Source of the DNA: Lishizhenia tianjinensis
GTDB taxonomy: Bacteria > Bacteroidota > Bacteroidia > Flavobacteriales_D > Crocinitomicaceae
Reading direction: 5' to 3'
DNA length: 64,000 bases
Assembly (NCBI GenBank): GCA_945902115.1
Contig: CAMDLY010000002.1
Span: 1-64,000 of the forward strand
Both the position numbers and the translations under genes were made by a program. Shown here in pieces: positions 42,704 through 51,423 of the stretch. The notes beneath the pieces were generated by a model that was not told the DNA's origin, did no database searches, and saw nothing but the letters and a program-made list of their open reading frames with translations. Positions within the stretch are counted from its first letter, which is position 1. The number at the start of each line of letters is the position of its first letter.

Positions 42704-45520
42704 TTAACGAGAGAGGTGCATATTGCGCTCGGAGTATATTTTTGTAAAGAAAGGATCTTTCAAGTTTTTTATGAAACGAATAGCTTCTCCTGTAGATTTC
42801 ATTTCTGGACCTAATTCTTTCTTTACATCTGGGAATTTCTCGTAGGAGAAAACTGGGATTTTAATTGCATAGCCTTCTTTACGTGGATTGAAATTAAAGT
42901 CAGTGACTTTGTTCGCACCAATCATCACTTTTGTAGCATAGTTAACATATGGCTCATCGTAGGCTTTTGCAATGAAGGGAACCGTTCGAGATGCGCGTGG
43001 ATTTGCTTCGATAACGTAAACTTTATCCTCTTTTATAGCAAATTGAATATTTATTAATCCAACAGTCTTCAACTCTACTGCTAACTTTTTAGTAATGTCC
43101 TCAATTTGTGTCATGACAAAGTCTCCAAGATTATATGGAGGCAGAACGGCATAAGAGTCTCCGGAATGTATACCTGCAGGTTCAATATGCTGCATTATTC
43201 CCAAAATATAAACATTTTCACCGTCGCAAATAGCGTCTGCTTCCGCCTCTATCGCTCCAGCTATAAAGTGATCCAACAAAATTTGGTTACTTCCCATCTC
43301 ATTGATGATATCCACTACATGATGCTCTAATTCTTCTTTATTGATCACGATTTTCATTTTTTGACCACCTAATACATAGGAAGGTCTTACCAATAGTGGG
43401 AACCCTAAAACATCAGCTAATTCAAGTGCCTGTTCTGCGTCTTCAACAATACCATATTTCGGGAATGGGATGTTATTAGCTTCCAACGTTTTCGAAAAAC
43501 GACCTCTATCCTCTGCTAAGTCGAGTGATTCAAAACTAGTACCTATTATTTTAACGCCATATCGGTGAAGTTTCTCAGCTAATTTTAACGCAGTTTGACC
43601 TCCCAATTGCACGATAACACCTTCTGGTTTCTCATGTTCGATAATCTCAAAAATGTGTTCCCAAAATACGGGTTCAAAATATAACTTGTCAGCCGTGTCA
43701 AAATCTGTTGATACAGTTTCAGGATTACAGTTAATCATAATGGTTTCATAACCACATTCCTTAGCAGCGAGGACTCCATGAACGCACGAATAATCAAATT
43801 CAATTCCTTGGCCAATGCGATTTGGACCTGATCCCAGCACGACTATTTTCTTTTTTGTTGAAACAACGCTCTCGTTTTCGTACTCAAAAGTTGAATAATA
43901 ATAAGGTGTTTTTGCTTCAAATTCTGCAGCGCACGTGTCTACTAACTTGAAAACTCTTCGCATATTATGTGACATGCGTTTGTTATATACCTCTGATTCT
44001 AGACACCTTAACAAATGAGCAATTTGACGATCTGCATACCCTTTTTGTTTTGCCTCATAGAGTAACTCTTTTGGAAGGTTCTCAATATGAAACTTTTCAA
44101 TCCTCCGCTCAGTTTTAATCAAGTCCTCAATTTGCTTGAGAAACCAAATATCGATTTTTGTTTTTTCGACTATTGTTTTAAAAGGAATTCCCAATTTTAT
44201 GGCATCGTAGATATGAAATAACCTATTCCAACTTGGATTTTCAAGCGAGTAAAGAATTTCATTTTGATTGGTCAATTCTTTTCCGTCAGCACCTAGTCCA
44301 TTTCTATTTATCTCTAGCGATTGACAGGCTTTTTGCAATGCCTCTTGAAAAGACCTACCAATGGCCATGACCTCACCAACTGATTTCATTTGCAATCCCA
44401 ATTTTCTATTGGTGCCGGGGAATTTATTAAAATTCCACCTAGGTATTTTCACAATAACATAATCGAGCGTAGGTTCAAAAAGTGCTGAAGTGGTTTTAGT
44501 TATATGGTTACTCAACTCATCTAAGTGATAGCCTATAGCCAGTTTGGAGGCAATTTTCGCAATTGGATAACCTGTAGCTTTTGATGCCAAAGCGGAGGAA
44601 CGAGAAACTCTTGGGTTTATTTCGATAGCAATAATGTCTTCATTGACATCAGGCGATACGGCAAATTGTACGTTACAACCACCTGCAAAATTTCCTATTG
44701 ACCGCATCATTTTGATGGCCATATCGCGCATTTTTTGGAAAGTCGTGTCCGAAAGTGTCATGGCAGGGGCTACCGTTATAGAATCCCCGGTATGAATCCC
44801 CATCGGGTCAAAATTCTCTATCGAACAAATTATGACCACATTATCATTCGAATCTCGAAGTAACTCTAATTCGTATTCTTTCCAACCAATCAGTGCTTTG
44901 TCGATCATGACCTCATGAATCGGAGATAGCTGCAAGCCCCTCTCTAGCAAACCATCAAATTCTTTGGGATCATATAAAATTGAAGCTCCTGAACCCCCTA
45001 AAGTATATGATGGTCTTATACACAACGGAAATCCAAACTCTTGTGCAATTTCTTTGCCTTCAAGGTAAGATTTTGCTGTTTTCTGCGGTGCCATTGGTAC
45101 GCCAATTTGAATCATCAAATCTCTAAAAGCCTCACGATTTTCTGTTATTTCGATGGCCTCAATATCAACGCCAATAATACTTACCCCGTGCTCTTCCCAA
45201 ATCCCCATTTCATCGCATTTGATACATAAGTTCAGTGCTGTTTGTCCGCCCATAGTGGGAAGAACAGCATCAATTTTATGATTGGATAATATTTCTAAGA
45301 TACTCTCAGGTTCCAACGGTTTTAAGTAAATATTGTCGGCAACCACTTTATCAGTCATAATAGTTGCAGGATTGGAATTTATCAGAGTCACCTCTATTCC
45401 TTCCTCTCGTAATGAACGAGAAGCTTGAGAACCGGCATAATCAAATTCACATGCTTGACCTATAACAATGGGTCCACTACCAATAATTAAGATGGATTTA
45501 ATCGAAGAATCTTTGGGCAT
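42704..45520 (-). CDS. carB: Carbamoyl-phosphate synthase large subunit, lacking the allosteric domain
   Basis: 938 residues. Two ATP-grasp halves are complete: VLIIGSGPIVIGQACEFDY-like and IVVLGSGPNRIGQGIEFDY-like P-loops, EINPRVSRSSALASKATG and EANPRASRTVPF. The protein ends just after SERNMHLSR, where E. coli CarB (~1073) continues with a ~130-residue MGS-like regulatory domain. Allosteric control by UMP or ornithine must therefore be absent or different. I recall the same short form in flavobacteria. ATG 45520 is chosen; the longer frame begins at a TTG. The small subunit carA is not in the window. Confidence 0.93.
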   Translation of the reverse strand: MPKDSSIKSILIIGSGPIVIGQACEFDYAGSQASRSLREEGIEVTLINSNPATIMTDKVVADNIYLKPLEPESILEILSNHKIDAVLPTMGGQTALNLCIKCDEMGIWEEHGVSIIGVDIEAIEITENREAFRDLMIQIGVPMAPQKTAKSYLEGKEIAQEFGFPLCIRPSYTLGGSGASILYDPKEFDGLLERGLQLSPIHEVMIDKALIGWKEYELELLRDSNDNVVIICSIENFDPMGIHTGDSITVAPAMTLSDTTFQKMRDMAIKMMRSIGNFAGGCNVQFAVSPDVNEDIIAIEINPRVSRSSALASKATGYPIAKIASKLAIGYHLDELSNHITKTTSALFEPTLDYVIVKIPRWNFNKFPGTNRKLGLQMKSVGEVMAIGRSFQEALQKACQSLEINRNGLGADGKELTNQNEILYSLENPSWNRLFHIYDAIKLGIPFKTIVEKTKIDIWFLKQIEDLIKTERRIEKFHIENLPKELLYEAKQKGYADRQIAHLLRCLESEVYNKRMSHNMRRVFKLVDTCAAEFEAKTPYYYSTFEYENESVVSTKKKIVVLGSGPNRIGQGIEFDYSCVHGVLAAKECGYETIMINCNPETVSTDFDTADKLYFEPVFWEHIFEIIEHEKPEGVIVQLGGQTALKLAEKLHRYGVKIIGTSFESLDLAEDRGRFSKTLEANNIPFPKYGIVEDAEQALELADVLGFPLLVRPSYVLGGQKMKIVINKEELEHHVVDIINEMGSNQILLDHFIAGAIEAEADAICDGENVYILGIMQHIEPAGIHSGDSYAVLPPYNLGDFVMTQIEDITKKLAVELKTVGLINIQFAIKEDKVYVIEANPRASRTVPFIAKAYDEPYVNYATKVMIGANKVTDFNFNPRKEGYAIKIPVFSYEKFPDVKKELGPEMKSTGEAIRFIKNLKDPFFTKIYSERNMHLSR

Positions 45521-45544
45521 AAGGTTACAATTTACAATCTTCGA

Positions 45545-45578
45545 AGCGAACGTTCGCTGCAAATTGAGCGCAAATTTA
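45545..45578 (-). promoter_or_regulatory. carB promoter box and perfect 14-bp palindrome
   Basis: On the minus strand TAAATTTG (plus 45571-45578) is an exact -7 box; transcription would start near 45565. A perfect palindrome AGCGAACGTTCGCT lies at 45545-45558, 24 bp upstream of the ATG and within the early transcribed region, where a repressor or RNA hairpin would act. It is GC-rich compared with its surroundings. Confidence 0.5.
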
Positions 45579-45684
45579 ACTTATGAAACACAAAAATCCT
45601 TGAGAAACCTTAACTCTTTTTGAACAATTTTAAATTAATTGTTAGTTAACAAAAATCACTAAAAGCATGTAATTTTATGTCCTT

Positions 45685-46509
45685 ATGAATTCAAGGTGCA
45701 ACAATTCGAGTGTAAGCTTGGGTGATTTACGTTTAAGCTACTCCACTTTCGGAAACGGAAATATGCATATCATAGCCTTTCACGGGCATGGAAGAAGTTC
45801 CAAAGATTTTGAATTTTTAGGCAAAATTGGCAAAGTAATTTCTATAGATTTATTCTTTCATGGAGAATCGTATTTCCCATTGACTAGAATCGAAAAAAAT
45901 CCCTTAAAGACGAGTGAATTTTATCTATTGTTCAAGGAGATTTTAAAAAATGAACAAGTTAAATCTTATCATTTGATAGCCTTTTCTCAAGGAGGGAGAT
46001 TTGCTCTTTCCATATTACCAGATGAACTTAACCATTTACTATCTATTCAATTAATTTCTCCAGATGGAATGGATAATAAAAGTTTCTATAATAGAATGTC
46101 TCGAAATATATGGGCACGCAACCTGTTCATTAAATGGGAGAGAAACCCAAAAAAAGTTATCCGTTATGCTGGTATTGCCGATAAACTAGGCTTAATAAGA
46201 CCAAAAGTACATGCATTTATAAAAAAATTCGCTTCAGAAAAACAGACATTTATAAGAGCTTCTCAAACTTGGCGTGGATTTAGGATGATTCAAGCTGATG
46301 AAGGTCGCCTTAAAACAAGTTTGGCAACATACAATGGCTATTTTAGAATTATCATGGGAAAATACGATCAAGTAATTCGCACGAAACAAGCTACAACATT
46401 TTTAGCTCGCATTGATCAACGAAATACTTTAGTAGAATTGGCGTGTGGACACGATTTCTTTAATGAGGAAAACTTTCCTCTCTTAAAAGATATTCTTAAA
46501 TTCAACTAA
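45685..46509 (+). CDS. Alpha/beta-hydrolase
   Basis: 274 residues. HGHGRSS oxyanion segment, nucleophile Ser in AFSQGGRFA, and catalytic His in CGHDFF near the C-terminus give an intact triad scheme. No signal peptide. Substrate unknown; the fold alone does not say esterase, lipase or C-C hydrolase. It is monocistronic, divergent from carB and convergent to dnaK with a shared terminator. Confidence 0.82.
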   Translation: MNSRCNNSSVSLGDLRLSYSTFGNGNMHIIAFHGHGRSSKDFEFLGKIGKVISIDLFFHGESYFPLTRIEKNPLKTSEFYLLFKEILKNEQVKSYHLIAFSQGGRFALSILPDELNHLLSIQLISPDGMDNKSFYNRMSRNIWARNLFIKWERNPKKVIRYAGIADKLGLIRPKVHAFIKKFASEKQTFIRASQTWRGFRMIQADEGRLKTSLATYNGYFRIIMGKYDQVIRTKQATTFLARIDQRNTLVELACGHDFFNEENFPLLKDILKFN

Positions 46510-46540
46510 AAAGGCTGCCTTTTTGAGACAGCCTTTTTTT
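46508..46540. terminator. Bidirectional terminator between hydrolase and dnaK
   Basis: A 10-bp stem AAAAAGGCTG / CAGCCTTTTT with 11-nt loop; T tract on the right for rightward transcripts and, on the complement, T tract on the left for dnaK. Starts at the hydrolase stop codon. Confidence 0.85.
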
Positions 46541-46554
46541 ATATTAGCTTAGGA

Positions 46555-48459
46555 CTATTTATCTTTTACTTCTTCAAAATCAACATCAGTCACCTCATCT
46601 GTCGCATTTCCAGAATCAGCATTTTCGGAAGTTCCTTCGTTAGGTGCACCTTGCGCATTCGCAGCATTGTACATGTCCTGAGACGCTGCCTGAAAAACCT
46701 CATTGAGCTTATCCATTGCTGGCTGCAAATTTTCTATATTTCTTAACTCATATTCTTTTTTCAGTTCTGCCAAAGCATCTTCTATTTGTTGTTTTTTGTC
46801 CGCAGGTAATTTATCTCCATACTCCTTCAACTGTCTTTCTGTTTGGAAAATTGTTGAGTCCGCTTTGTTAACCAATTCAACTTCCTCTCCCTTTTTCTTG
46901 TCGGCATCGGCGTTAGCCTCTGCTTCTGCTTTCATACGTTGAATTTCTTCATCTGATAAACCTGAAGAAGCCTCAATTTTAATTGACTGCTGCTTACCAG
47001 TACCCTTATCTTTCGCAGAAATATTCATGATTCCGTTAGCATCGATATCAAAAGTTACTTCAATTTGAGGAACTCCTCTCGGAGAAGGTGGGATATCAGT
47101 TAATTGAAAACGCCCAAGCGTTTTATTATCGTTAGCCATTTTTCGCTCACCTTGCAAGACATGAATATCTACAGAGGGCTGATTATCCGAAGCGGTTGAA
47201 AAAACTTCCGATTTTTTCGTAGGAATAGTGGTGTTTGATTCAATCAATTTAGTCAAAACGCCACCCATCGTTTCAATACCCACTGATAAAGGAATAACAT
47301 CTAAAAGTAATACATCTTTCACCTCGCCGGTAAGAACACCTCCCTGGATAGCAGCGCCTACAGCAACAACTTCATCAGGATTAACCCCTTTCGAAGGAGC
47401 TTTTCCGAAAAAGCGCTCTACAGCGTCTTGTATAACGGGAATTCTTGTGGATCCGCCTACTAAAATTACCTCATTTATATCACTCGGCTGTAAACCAGCA
47501 TTTTTTAGGGCAGAACGACACGGAGCAATAGTTCTTTCTACAATTCCTGAAATTAACTGCTCAAATTTAGAACGTTGTAAGGTTCTAACCAAGTGCTTAG
47601 GAATACCATTCACTGGCATGATATAAGGCAAATTAATTTCTGTGGAGGTCGTCGAAGAAAGCTCAATCTTCGCTTTTTCAGCCGCCTCTTTTAGGCGCTG
47701 TAGGGCCATCGGATCTTTTCTCAAATCTAGTCCTTCGTCAGCTTTGAATTCGTCCGATAACCAAACGATTATTGCTTCATCAACATCATCTCCTCCCAAA
47801 TGGGTGTCTCCATCCGTTGACAATACCTCAAATACCCCATCTCCTAACTCTAAAACAGAAACGTCATGCGTACCACCTCCAAAGTCAAAAACCACTATTT
47901 TCTGGTCAACACCTTTCTTATCTAATCCATAGGCCAAAGCTGCAGCCGTAGGTTCATTAATGATTCTTTTAATCGTTAAACCTGCAATTTCTCCTGCTTC
48001 CTTTGTTGCTTGTCGTTGCGCATCATTAAAATATGCAGGTACAGTAACGACAGCCTCAGTAACCTCTTGTCCTAGATAATCTTCAGCCGTTTTTTTCATT
48101 TTTTGAAGAATTATTGCAGAAATTTCTTGCGGAGAATATAGCCTATCATCTATTTTGACTCTAGGCGTGTTGTTCTCACCTTTGACTATTTCATAAGGTA
48201 CTCTTGCTGAATCTTTCTTACACTCATCATACGAAGAGCCCATAAACCTCTTAATCGAGGAGATTGTCTTTGTTGGATTTGTTATCGCTTGTCTTTTCGC
48301 TGGATCACCAATTTTTCTTTCCCCACCTTCAACAAATGCTACAATAGAAGGCGTTGTTCTTTTTCCTTCTGAATTGGCAATTACAATTGGCTCGCTACCT
48401 TCCATGACCGAAACACATGAATTTGTAGTTCCTAAGTCAATACCTATTATTTTTCCCAT
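46555..48459 (-). CDS. dnaK: Chaperone DnaK (Hsp70)
   Basis: 634 residues. [43 protein letters not shown] and VGGSTRIP are the ATPase signatures; the substrate domain and Asp/Glu-rich tail end with DFEEVKDK, as in bacterial DnaK (the C-terminal EEVD-like motif). No dnaJ or grpE neighbour. A T-rich upstream region (48460-48680) contains three TTGTCA-type repeats that could be regulatory. Confidence 0.97.
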   Translation of the reverse strand: MGKIIGIDLGTTNSCVSVMEGSEPIVIANSEGKRTTPSIVAFVEGGERKIGDPAKRQAITNPTKTISSIKRFMGSSYDECKKDSARVPYEIVKGENNTPRVKIDDRLYSPQEISAIILQKMKKTAEDYLGQEVTEAVVTVPAYFNDAQRQATKEAGEIAGLTIKRIINEPTAAALAYGLDKKGVDQKIVVFDFGGGTHDVSVLELGDGVFEVLSTDGDTHLGGDDVDEAIIVWLSDEFKADEGLDLRKDPMALQRLKEAAEKAKIELSSTTSTEINLPYIMPVNGIPKHLVRTLQRSKFEQLISGIVERTIAPCRSALKNAGLQPSDINEVILVGGSTRIPVIQDAVERFFGKAPSKGVNPDEVVAVGAAIQGGVLTGEVKDVLLLDVIPLSVGIETMGGVLTKLIESNTTIPTKKSEVFSTASDNQPSVDIHVLQGERKMANDNKTLGRFQLTDIPPSPRGVPQIEVTFDIDANGIMNISAKDKGTGKQQSIKIEASSGLSDEEIQRMKAEAEANADADKKKGEEVELVNKADSTIFQTERQLKEYGDKLPADKKQQIEDALAELKKEYELRNIENLQPAMDKLNEVFQAASQDMYNAANAQGAPNEGTSENADSGNATDEVTDVDFEEVKDK

Positions 48460-48528
48460 GATACTTATTTTTCAATTTTTTCAAAAACATTTCAATTAAT
48501 ATGCCATCGAAAAACATCAAAACGATTA

Positions 48529-48588
48529 TGACAAAAGGTCATTATTCATTGCTATAACTACTGACAAATCATCAAAAAACACTGACAA
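48529..48588 (-). promoter_or_regulatory. Three TTGTCA repeats upstream of dnaK
   Basis: On the minus strand TTGTCA occurs at plus coordinates 48529-48534, 48562-48567 and 48583-48588, the last two inside the longer TTGTCAGT and 21 bp apart (two helical turns); the first is 33 bp away (about three turns). They lie 70-130 bp before the dnaK start. Likely protein-binding half-sites or repeated -33 elements; the divergent OMP gene could share them. Confidence 0.35.
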
Positions 48589-48680
48589 TTCAGACATCGT
48601 TGTTCAAAACTCGTGTTCTCCTGAGCGCGGAATCAAAGATTATAAGCTTAACTTTCAAAAAACATATTAAATAGACTATT

Positions 48681-49217
48681 ATGAAAAAACTACTTTTATC
48701 CGTAATTATTGGTTTAGCTGCAAGTGGTTCATTTGCCCAAATGAGTCAAGGTGCGTTAATGCTTGGTGGAAATTTCGATTTTAATTTGAGATCAGGAAAT
48801 AAAATTTCTACAACATCACTTTCTGTTGCGCCAACAGCAGGAATATTCTTAGTTGAAAATATGGGTATCGGGGCAAGCATTGGATTTAATACTATCTCCA
48901 GCAAATCCAATGGAACTTCATTAGGATCGAGTTCAAATTTTTTCATTAGTCCATTTACCCGATATTATTTTTCAGGAAATGCTTTTGGGCAATTTGATAT
49001 TCCTATTAATTTATCCAGCACTGATTATGACTTTGGGTCTAAATTAAAGGTAGGCTACGACCTATTTTTAACTGATAATGTTGCCATTGAACCCTCTTTA
49101 TATGCGGGTTTTTATTTCGGGACAAATCCTAACTCGAATAATTTAAATGATAATATGAAATATCAATTTTTATCTACGGGTATAGATGTAACCCTTCAAA
49201 TTTTCTTGAATAGATAA
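48681..49217 (+). CDS. Small outer-membrane beta-barrel protein
   Basis: 178 residues. Signal peptide ending SGSFAQ, then about eight alternating amphipathic strands (for example IGASIGFNTI, FISPFTRYYF, KVGYDLFLT, YAGFYFG) and a final aromatic strand ending FLNR, the pattern of the porin/OmpA-like 'beta-barrel with OMP signature' family common in Bacteroidota. Single gene, divergent from dnaK, followed by a terminator. Confidence 0.75.
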   Translation: MKKLLLSVIIGLAASGSFAQMSQGALMLGGNFDFNLRSGNKISTTSLSVAPTAGIFLVENMGIGASIGFNTISSKSNGTSLGSSSNFFISPFTRYYFSGNAFGQFDIPINLSSTDYDFGSKLKVGYDLFLTDNVAIEPSLYAGFYFGTNPNSNNLNDNMKYQFLSTGIDVTLQIFLNR

Positions 49218-49240
49218 AAGAGTGTAAACGATACTTTTTC

Positions 49241-49266
49241 AAAAGCGACTTAGGTCGCTTTTTTAT
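49241..49266. terminator. Terminator between OMP and glycosyltransferase genes
   Basis: 9-bp stem AAAAGCGAC / GTCGCTTTT, loop TTAG, T tract 49259-49264. Ends the rightward OMP transcript; the A tract on the left side gives a weaker T tract for leftward transcripts of the glycosyltransferase gene ending at 49267. Confidence 0.85.
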
Positions 49267-50157
49267 TTAACTCGATTTTTTAAAGTGATGAAATACTCTG
49301 TAATTTTGATAACTCGCATTAATTCCTAGTTTGAGAAGCAAATCTTTTATGATGTCTTTGAAACTTTTACGTCGCATAGTGATATTTGCTGAAAACTGCC
49401 AATTGAGTCTTTTAATTCTTTCATGAATAACTAAGGGGTGACTTCCTTCAAATTTTTTCAATTCAGTCATATTTTCTTCGTAGACAAATTCACTAGCATT
49501 CAAGATGTTTTTTTTCATCCATTCGTCATCATGCCAATATTTATTAAAAGATTCCTGTTTCTGCTGCATGGAACGGGGGTCTTTCACCCAACCGTAATGA
49601 TGTATGTGGGCATCTAAAGACACTACTGTTAGTTTTTTATTATCCATCTTTCTAAAACCTTGTGCGTCTTTATAAGAAGAAACCCCAATTCTATTTCGTA
49701 TAATTCTTATTTCATTTTTATACCATGAGTTGGAGACACCTGTGTAATCATAGGAACCAAAAAAATGTCTGTATTTCAAAAGAAACCCATCCACTTGCAT
49801 ATTATCTTGATAATTCGTCATGGCAGATTTTAAATACTCGATCATTCCGTCTTCAAGAACTTCATCTCCCTGTATGTAAAAACACCATGTGCTGTCCTCG
49901 GAAACCGCTGCCAATGCTTTATTAGTTTCCAAGGCTAATACTTCTCCGTTTTTACGCAAAGTATCATCCCAAATTGTATCAATAATTTTTATTTTGCTGT
50001 CTGATATAGATTCAATCAATAATCTGGTTTGATCCTCAGAATTTCCGACCGAAACAATAAACTCATCGCACAGTGGTAATATCGACTTAATAGATTCAAC
50101 TACAGGATAATCATAAATTATCGCATTTCTTATAAACGTAAATCCACTAACTTTCAT
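49267..50157 (-). CDS. Glycosyltransferase family 2-like protein
   Basis: 296 residues. The GT-A start is seen as FTFIRNAIIYDYPVVESI, CDEFIVSVG and a WCFYIQGDEVL acidic motif (DxD-like position). No membrane segment. Related to small GT2 enzymes acting in glycan decoration of surface structures. It is 36 nt downstream of the propeller T9SS gene, in the same direction, so it may glycosylate those exported proteins; that link is inference. Confidence 0.72.
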   Translation of the reverse strand: MKVSGFTFIRNAIIYDYPVVESIKSILPLCDEFIVSVGNSEDQTRLLIESISDSKIKIIDTIWDDTLRKNGEVLALETNKALAAVSEDSTWCFYIQGDEVLEDGMIEYLKSAMTNYQDNMQVDGFLLKYRHFFGSYDYTGVSNSWYKNEIRIIRNRIGVSSYKDAQGFRKMDNKKLTVVSLDAHIHHYGWVKDPRSMQQKQESFNKYWHDDEWMKKNILNASEFVYEENMTELKKFEGSHPLVIHERIKRLNWQFSANITMRRKSFKDIIKDLLLKLGINASYQNYRVFHHFKKSS

Positions 50158-50193
50158 GTAATAATGAACTATTTCAAGCGCAAAGAAATAGAA

Positions 50194-51423
50194 TTATTCG
50201 ACAACTATATTGAAAAAATAGTGCCGATCAAAAACTTCCACCTTAACTATGTAATAACCTTTGTGCAATAACCCAGGATTAAACTCCCTCTGGTCTATCA
50301 AACAATGAGTGAATAAATACCGCCCCATTTGATCGATGATTGACACATGAGCATTTATTTCATGATTAAACTTTAACGTTTCATTCGCACTAAAAATTGT
50401 CGGAAATAATTGAAGTTCTTGAAGTTTAAACTCCGACATACTTGCACTAGACTCTTCAATTCTTACCACACCACTGTTGTAGGTTCCTGCCCATTTAATA
50501 TATTGACTTTCATGCGAGATACACGTAATATAGTCCTCCGGCAAACTTGAATTTTGAGTATTGTAATTGAACCAATTATTGTCTTTTTTTATCACAATTC
50601 CTGCAACCTGCGTACCCATAAATAATCGATCATCAATGGGATTTACAGCAATACTAGTTAGTCCGTTTGTAGGGATTGGTGAATTTGAAGTATTCCAACG
50701 TTCCCAAGGGCCACCAATTCCTAAATCAGTTACCAATCCTGCCGCGGGTGTTGCGAACCATGGTTTACCAGCTGAGTCAATATCAATAGCCAAAGATGAA
50801 TTGTCAGGAAGTCCAGATTCTACTATACTGTGTATGTTGTAGTTGAGCAGACTGTCAAAATAAATAAGTCCTCCATTGATGGTTCCAACGTATTTCTCAT
50901 TTTGGAAGCCCGTAATTATGCAGGTAATATTATTTGTCATTAGTCCATTATTGGTCACATTCCAATTGTACCAATTTGTACCATCATACATTGAAACACC
51001 TTCAGAGGTAGCTAACCAAATTTTTCCTGTTGAATCTATTTCTATACCACGAACAAGATTATCGTGCAAACCAGAATTAGATTCATTGAAATTTATCCAT
51101 TCACTATGCTGTTTTTTGTACAAACCTGACTGCATAGTTCCAATCCATATGGTTGAGTCGTTTTCTACTTTCAGTGCACGAATATCATCGTCAATGAGTG
51201 GGCTATTGGTAGAAGTAAAAGTTTCCCAATTTTGCCCATCAAAGGAGCAAAGACCATCATCCGTTCCAAACCATTTTGTTTGAGACTGAATAGCGATACA
51301 CCTTACGGTATTAAAAGTAAGAGGTGAATTCTCTTCGCGATAATTGGTGATTACGGGTTGGGAGAAAGAAAAAAAGCCCTCGAATAAGAATAATATCGAG
51401 AGCTTTTTCATAAGAATATTCAT
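50194..51423 (-). CDS. T9SS-exported propeller protein
   Basis: 409 residues. Signal peptide ending SFSQ, then four to five repeated propeller blades of the 'two-component regulator propeller' type (WFGTDDGLCSFDGQNWETFTS, WIGTMQSGLYKK, WLATSEGVSMYDGTNW and others), and a C-terminal type-A sorting domain (LFPTIF... GYYIVKVE... NIVVE). Probably exported and anchored at the surface; no sensor kinase domain is attached. Start ATG 51423 directly abuts the upstream stop; the ATG four codons later is possible. Confidence 0.8.
   Translation of the reverse strand: MNILMKKLSILFLFEGFFSFSQPVITNYREENSPLTFNTVRCIAIQSQTKWFGTDDGLCSFDGQNWETFTSTNSPLIDDDIRALKVENDSTIWIGTMQSGLYKKQHSEWINFNESNSGLHDNLVRGIEIDSTGKIWLATSEGVSMYDGTNWYNWNVTNNGLMTNNITCIITGFQNEKYVGTINGGLIYFDSLLNYNIHSIVESGLPDNSSLAIDIDSAGKPWFATPAAGLVTDLGIGGPWERWNTSNSPIPTNGLTSIAVNPIDDRLFMGTQVAGIVIKKDNNWFNYNTQNSSLPEDYITCISHESQYIKWAGTYNSGVVRIEESSASMSEFKLQELQLFPTIFSANETLKFNHEINAHVSIIDQMGRYLFTHCLIDQREFNPGLLHKGYYIVKVEVFDRHYFFNIVVE

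Noticed and set aside
47228-47932. Plus-strand frames of 132 and 96 codons antisense to dnaK.
   Set aside because: Long antisense frames over dnaK are a well-known artefact; no independent evidence.
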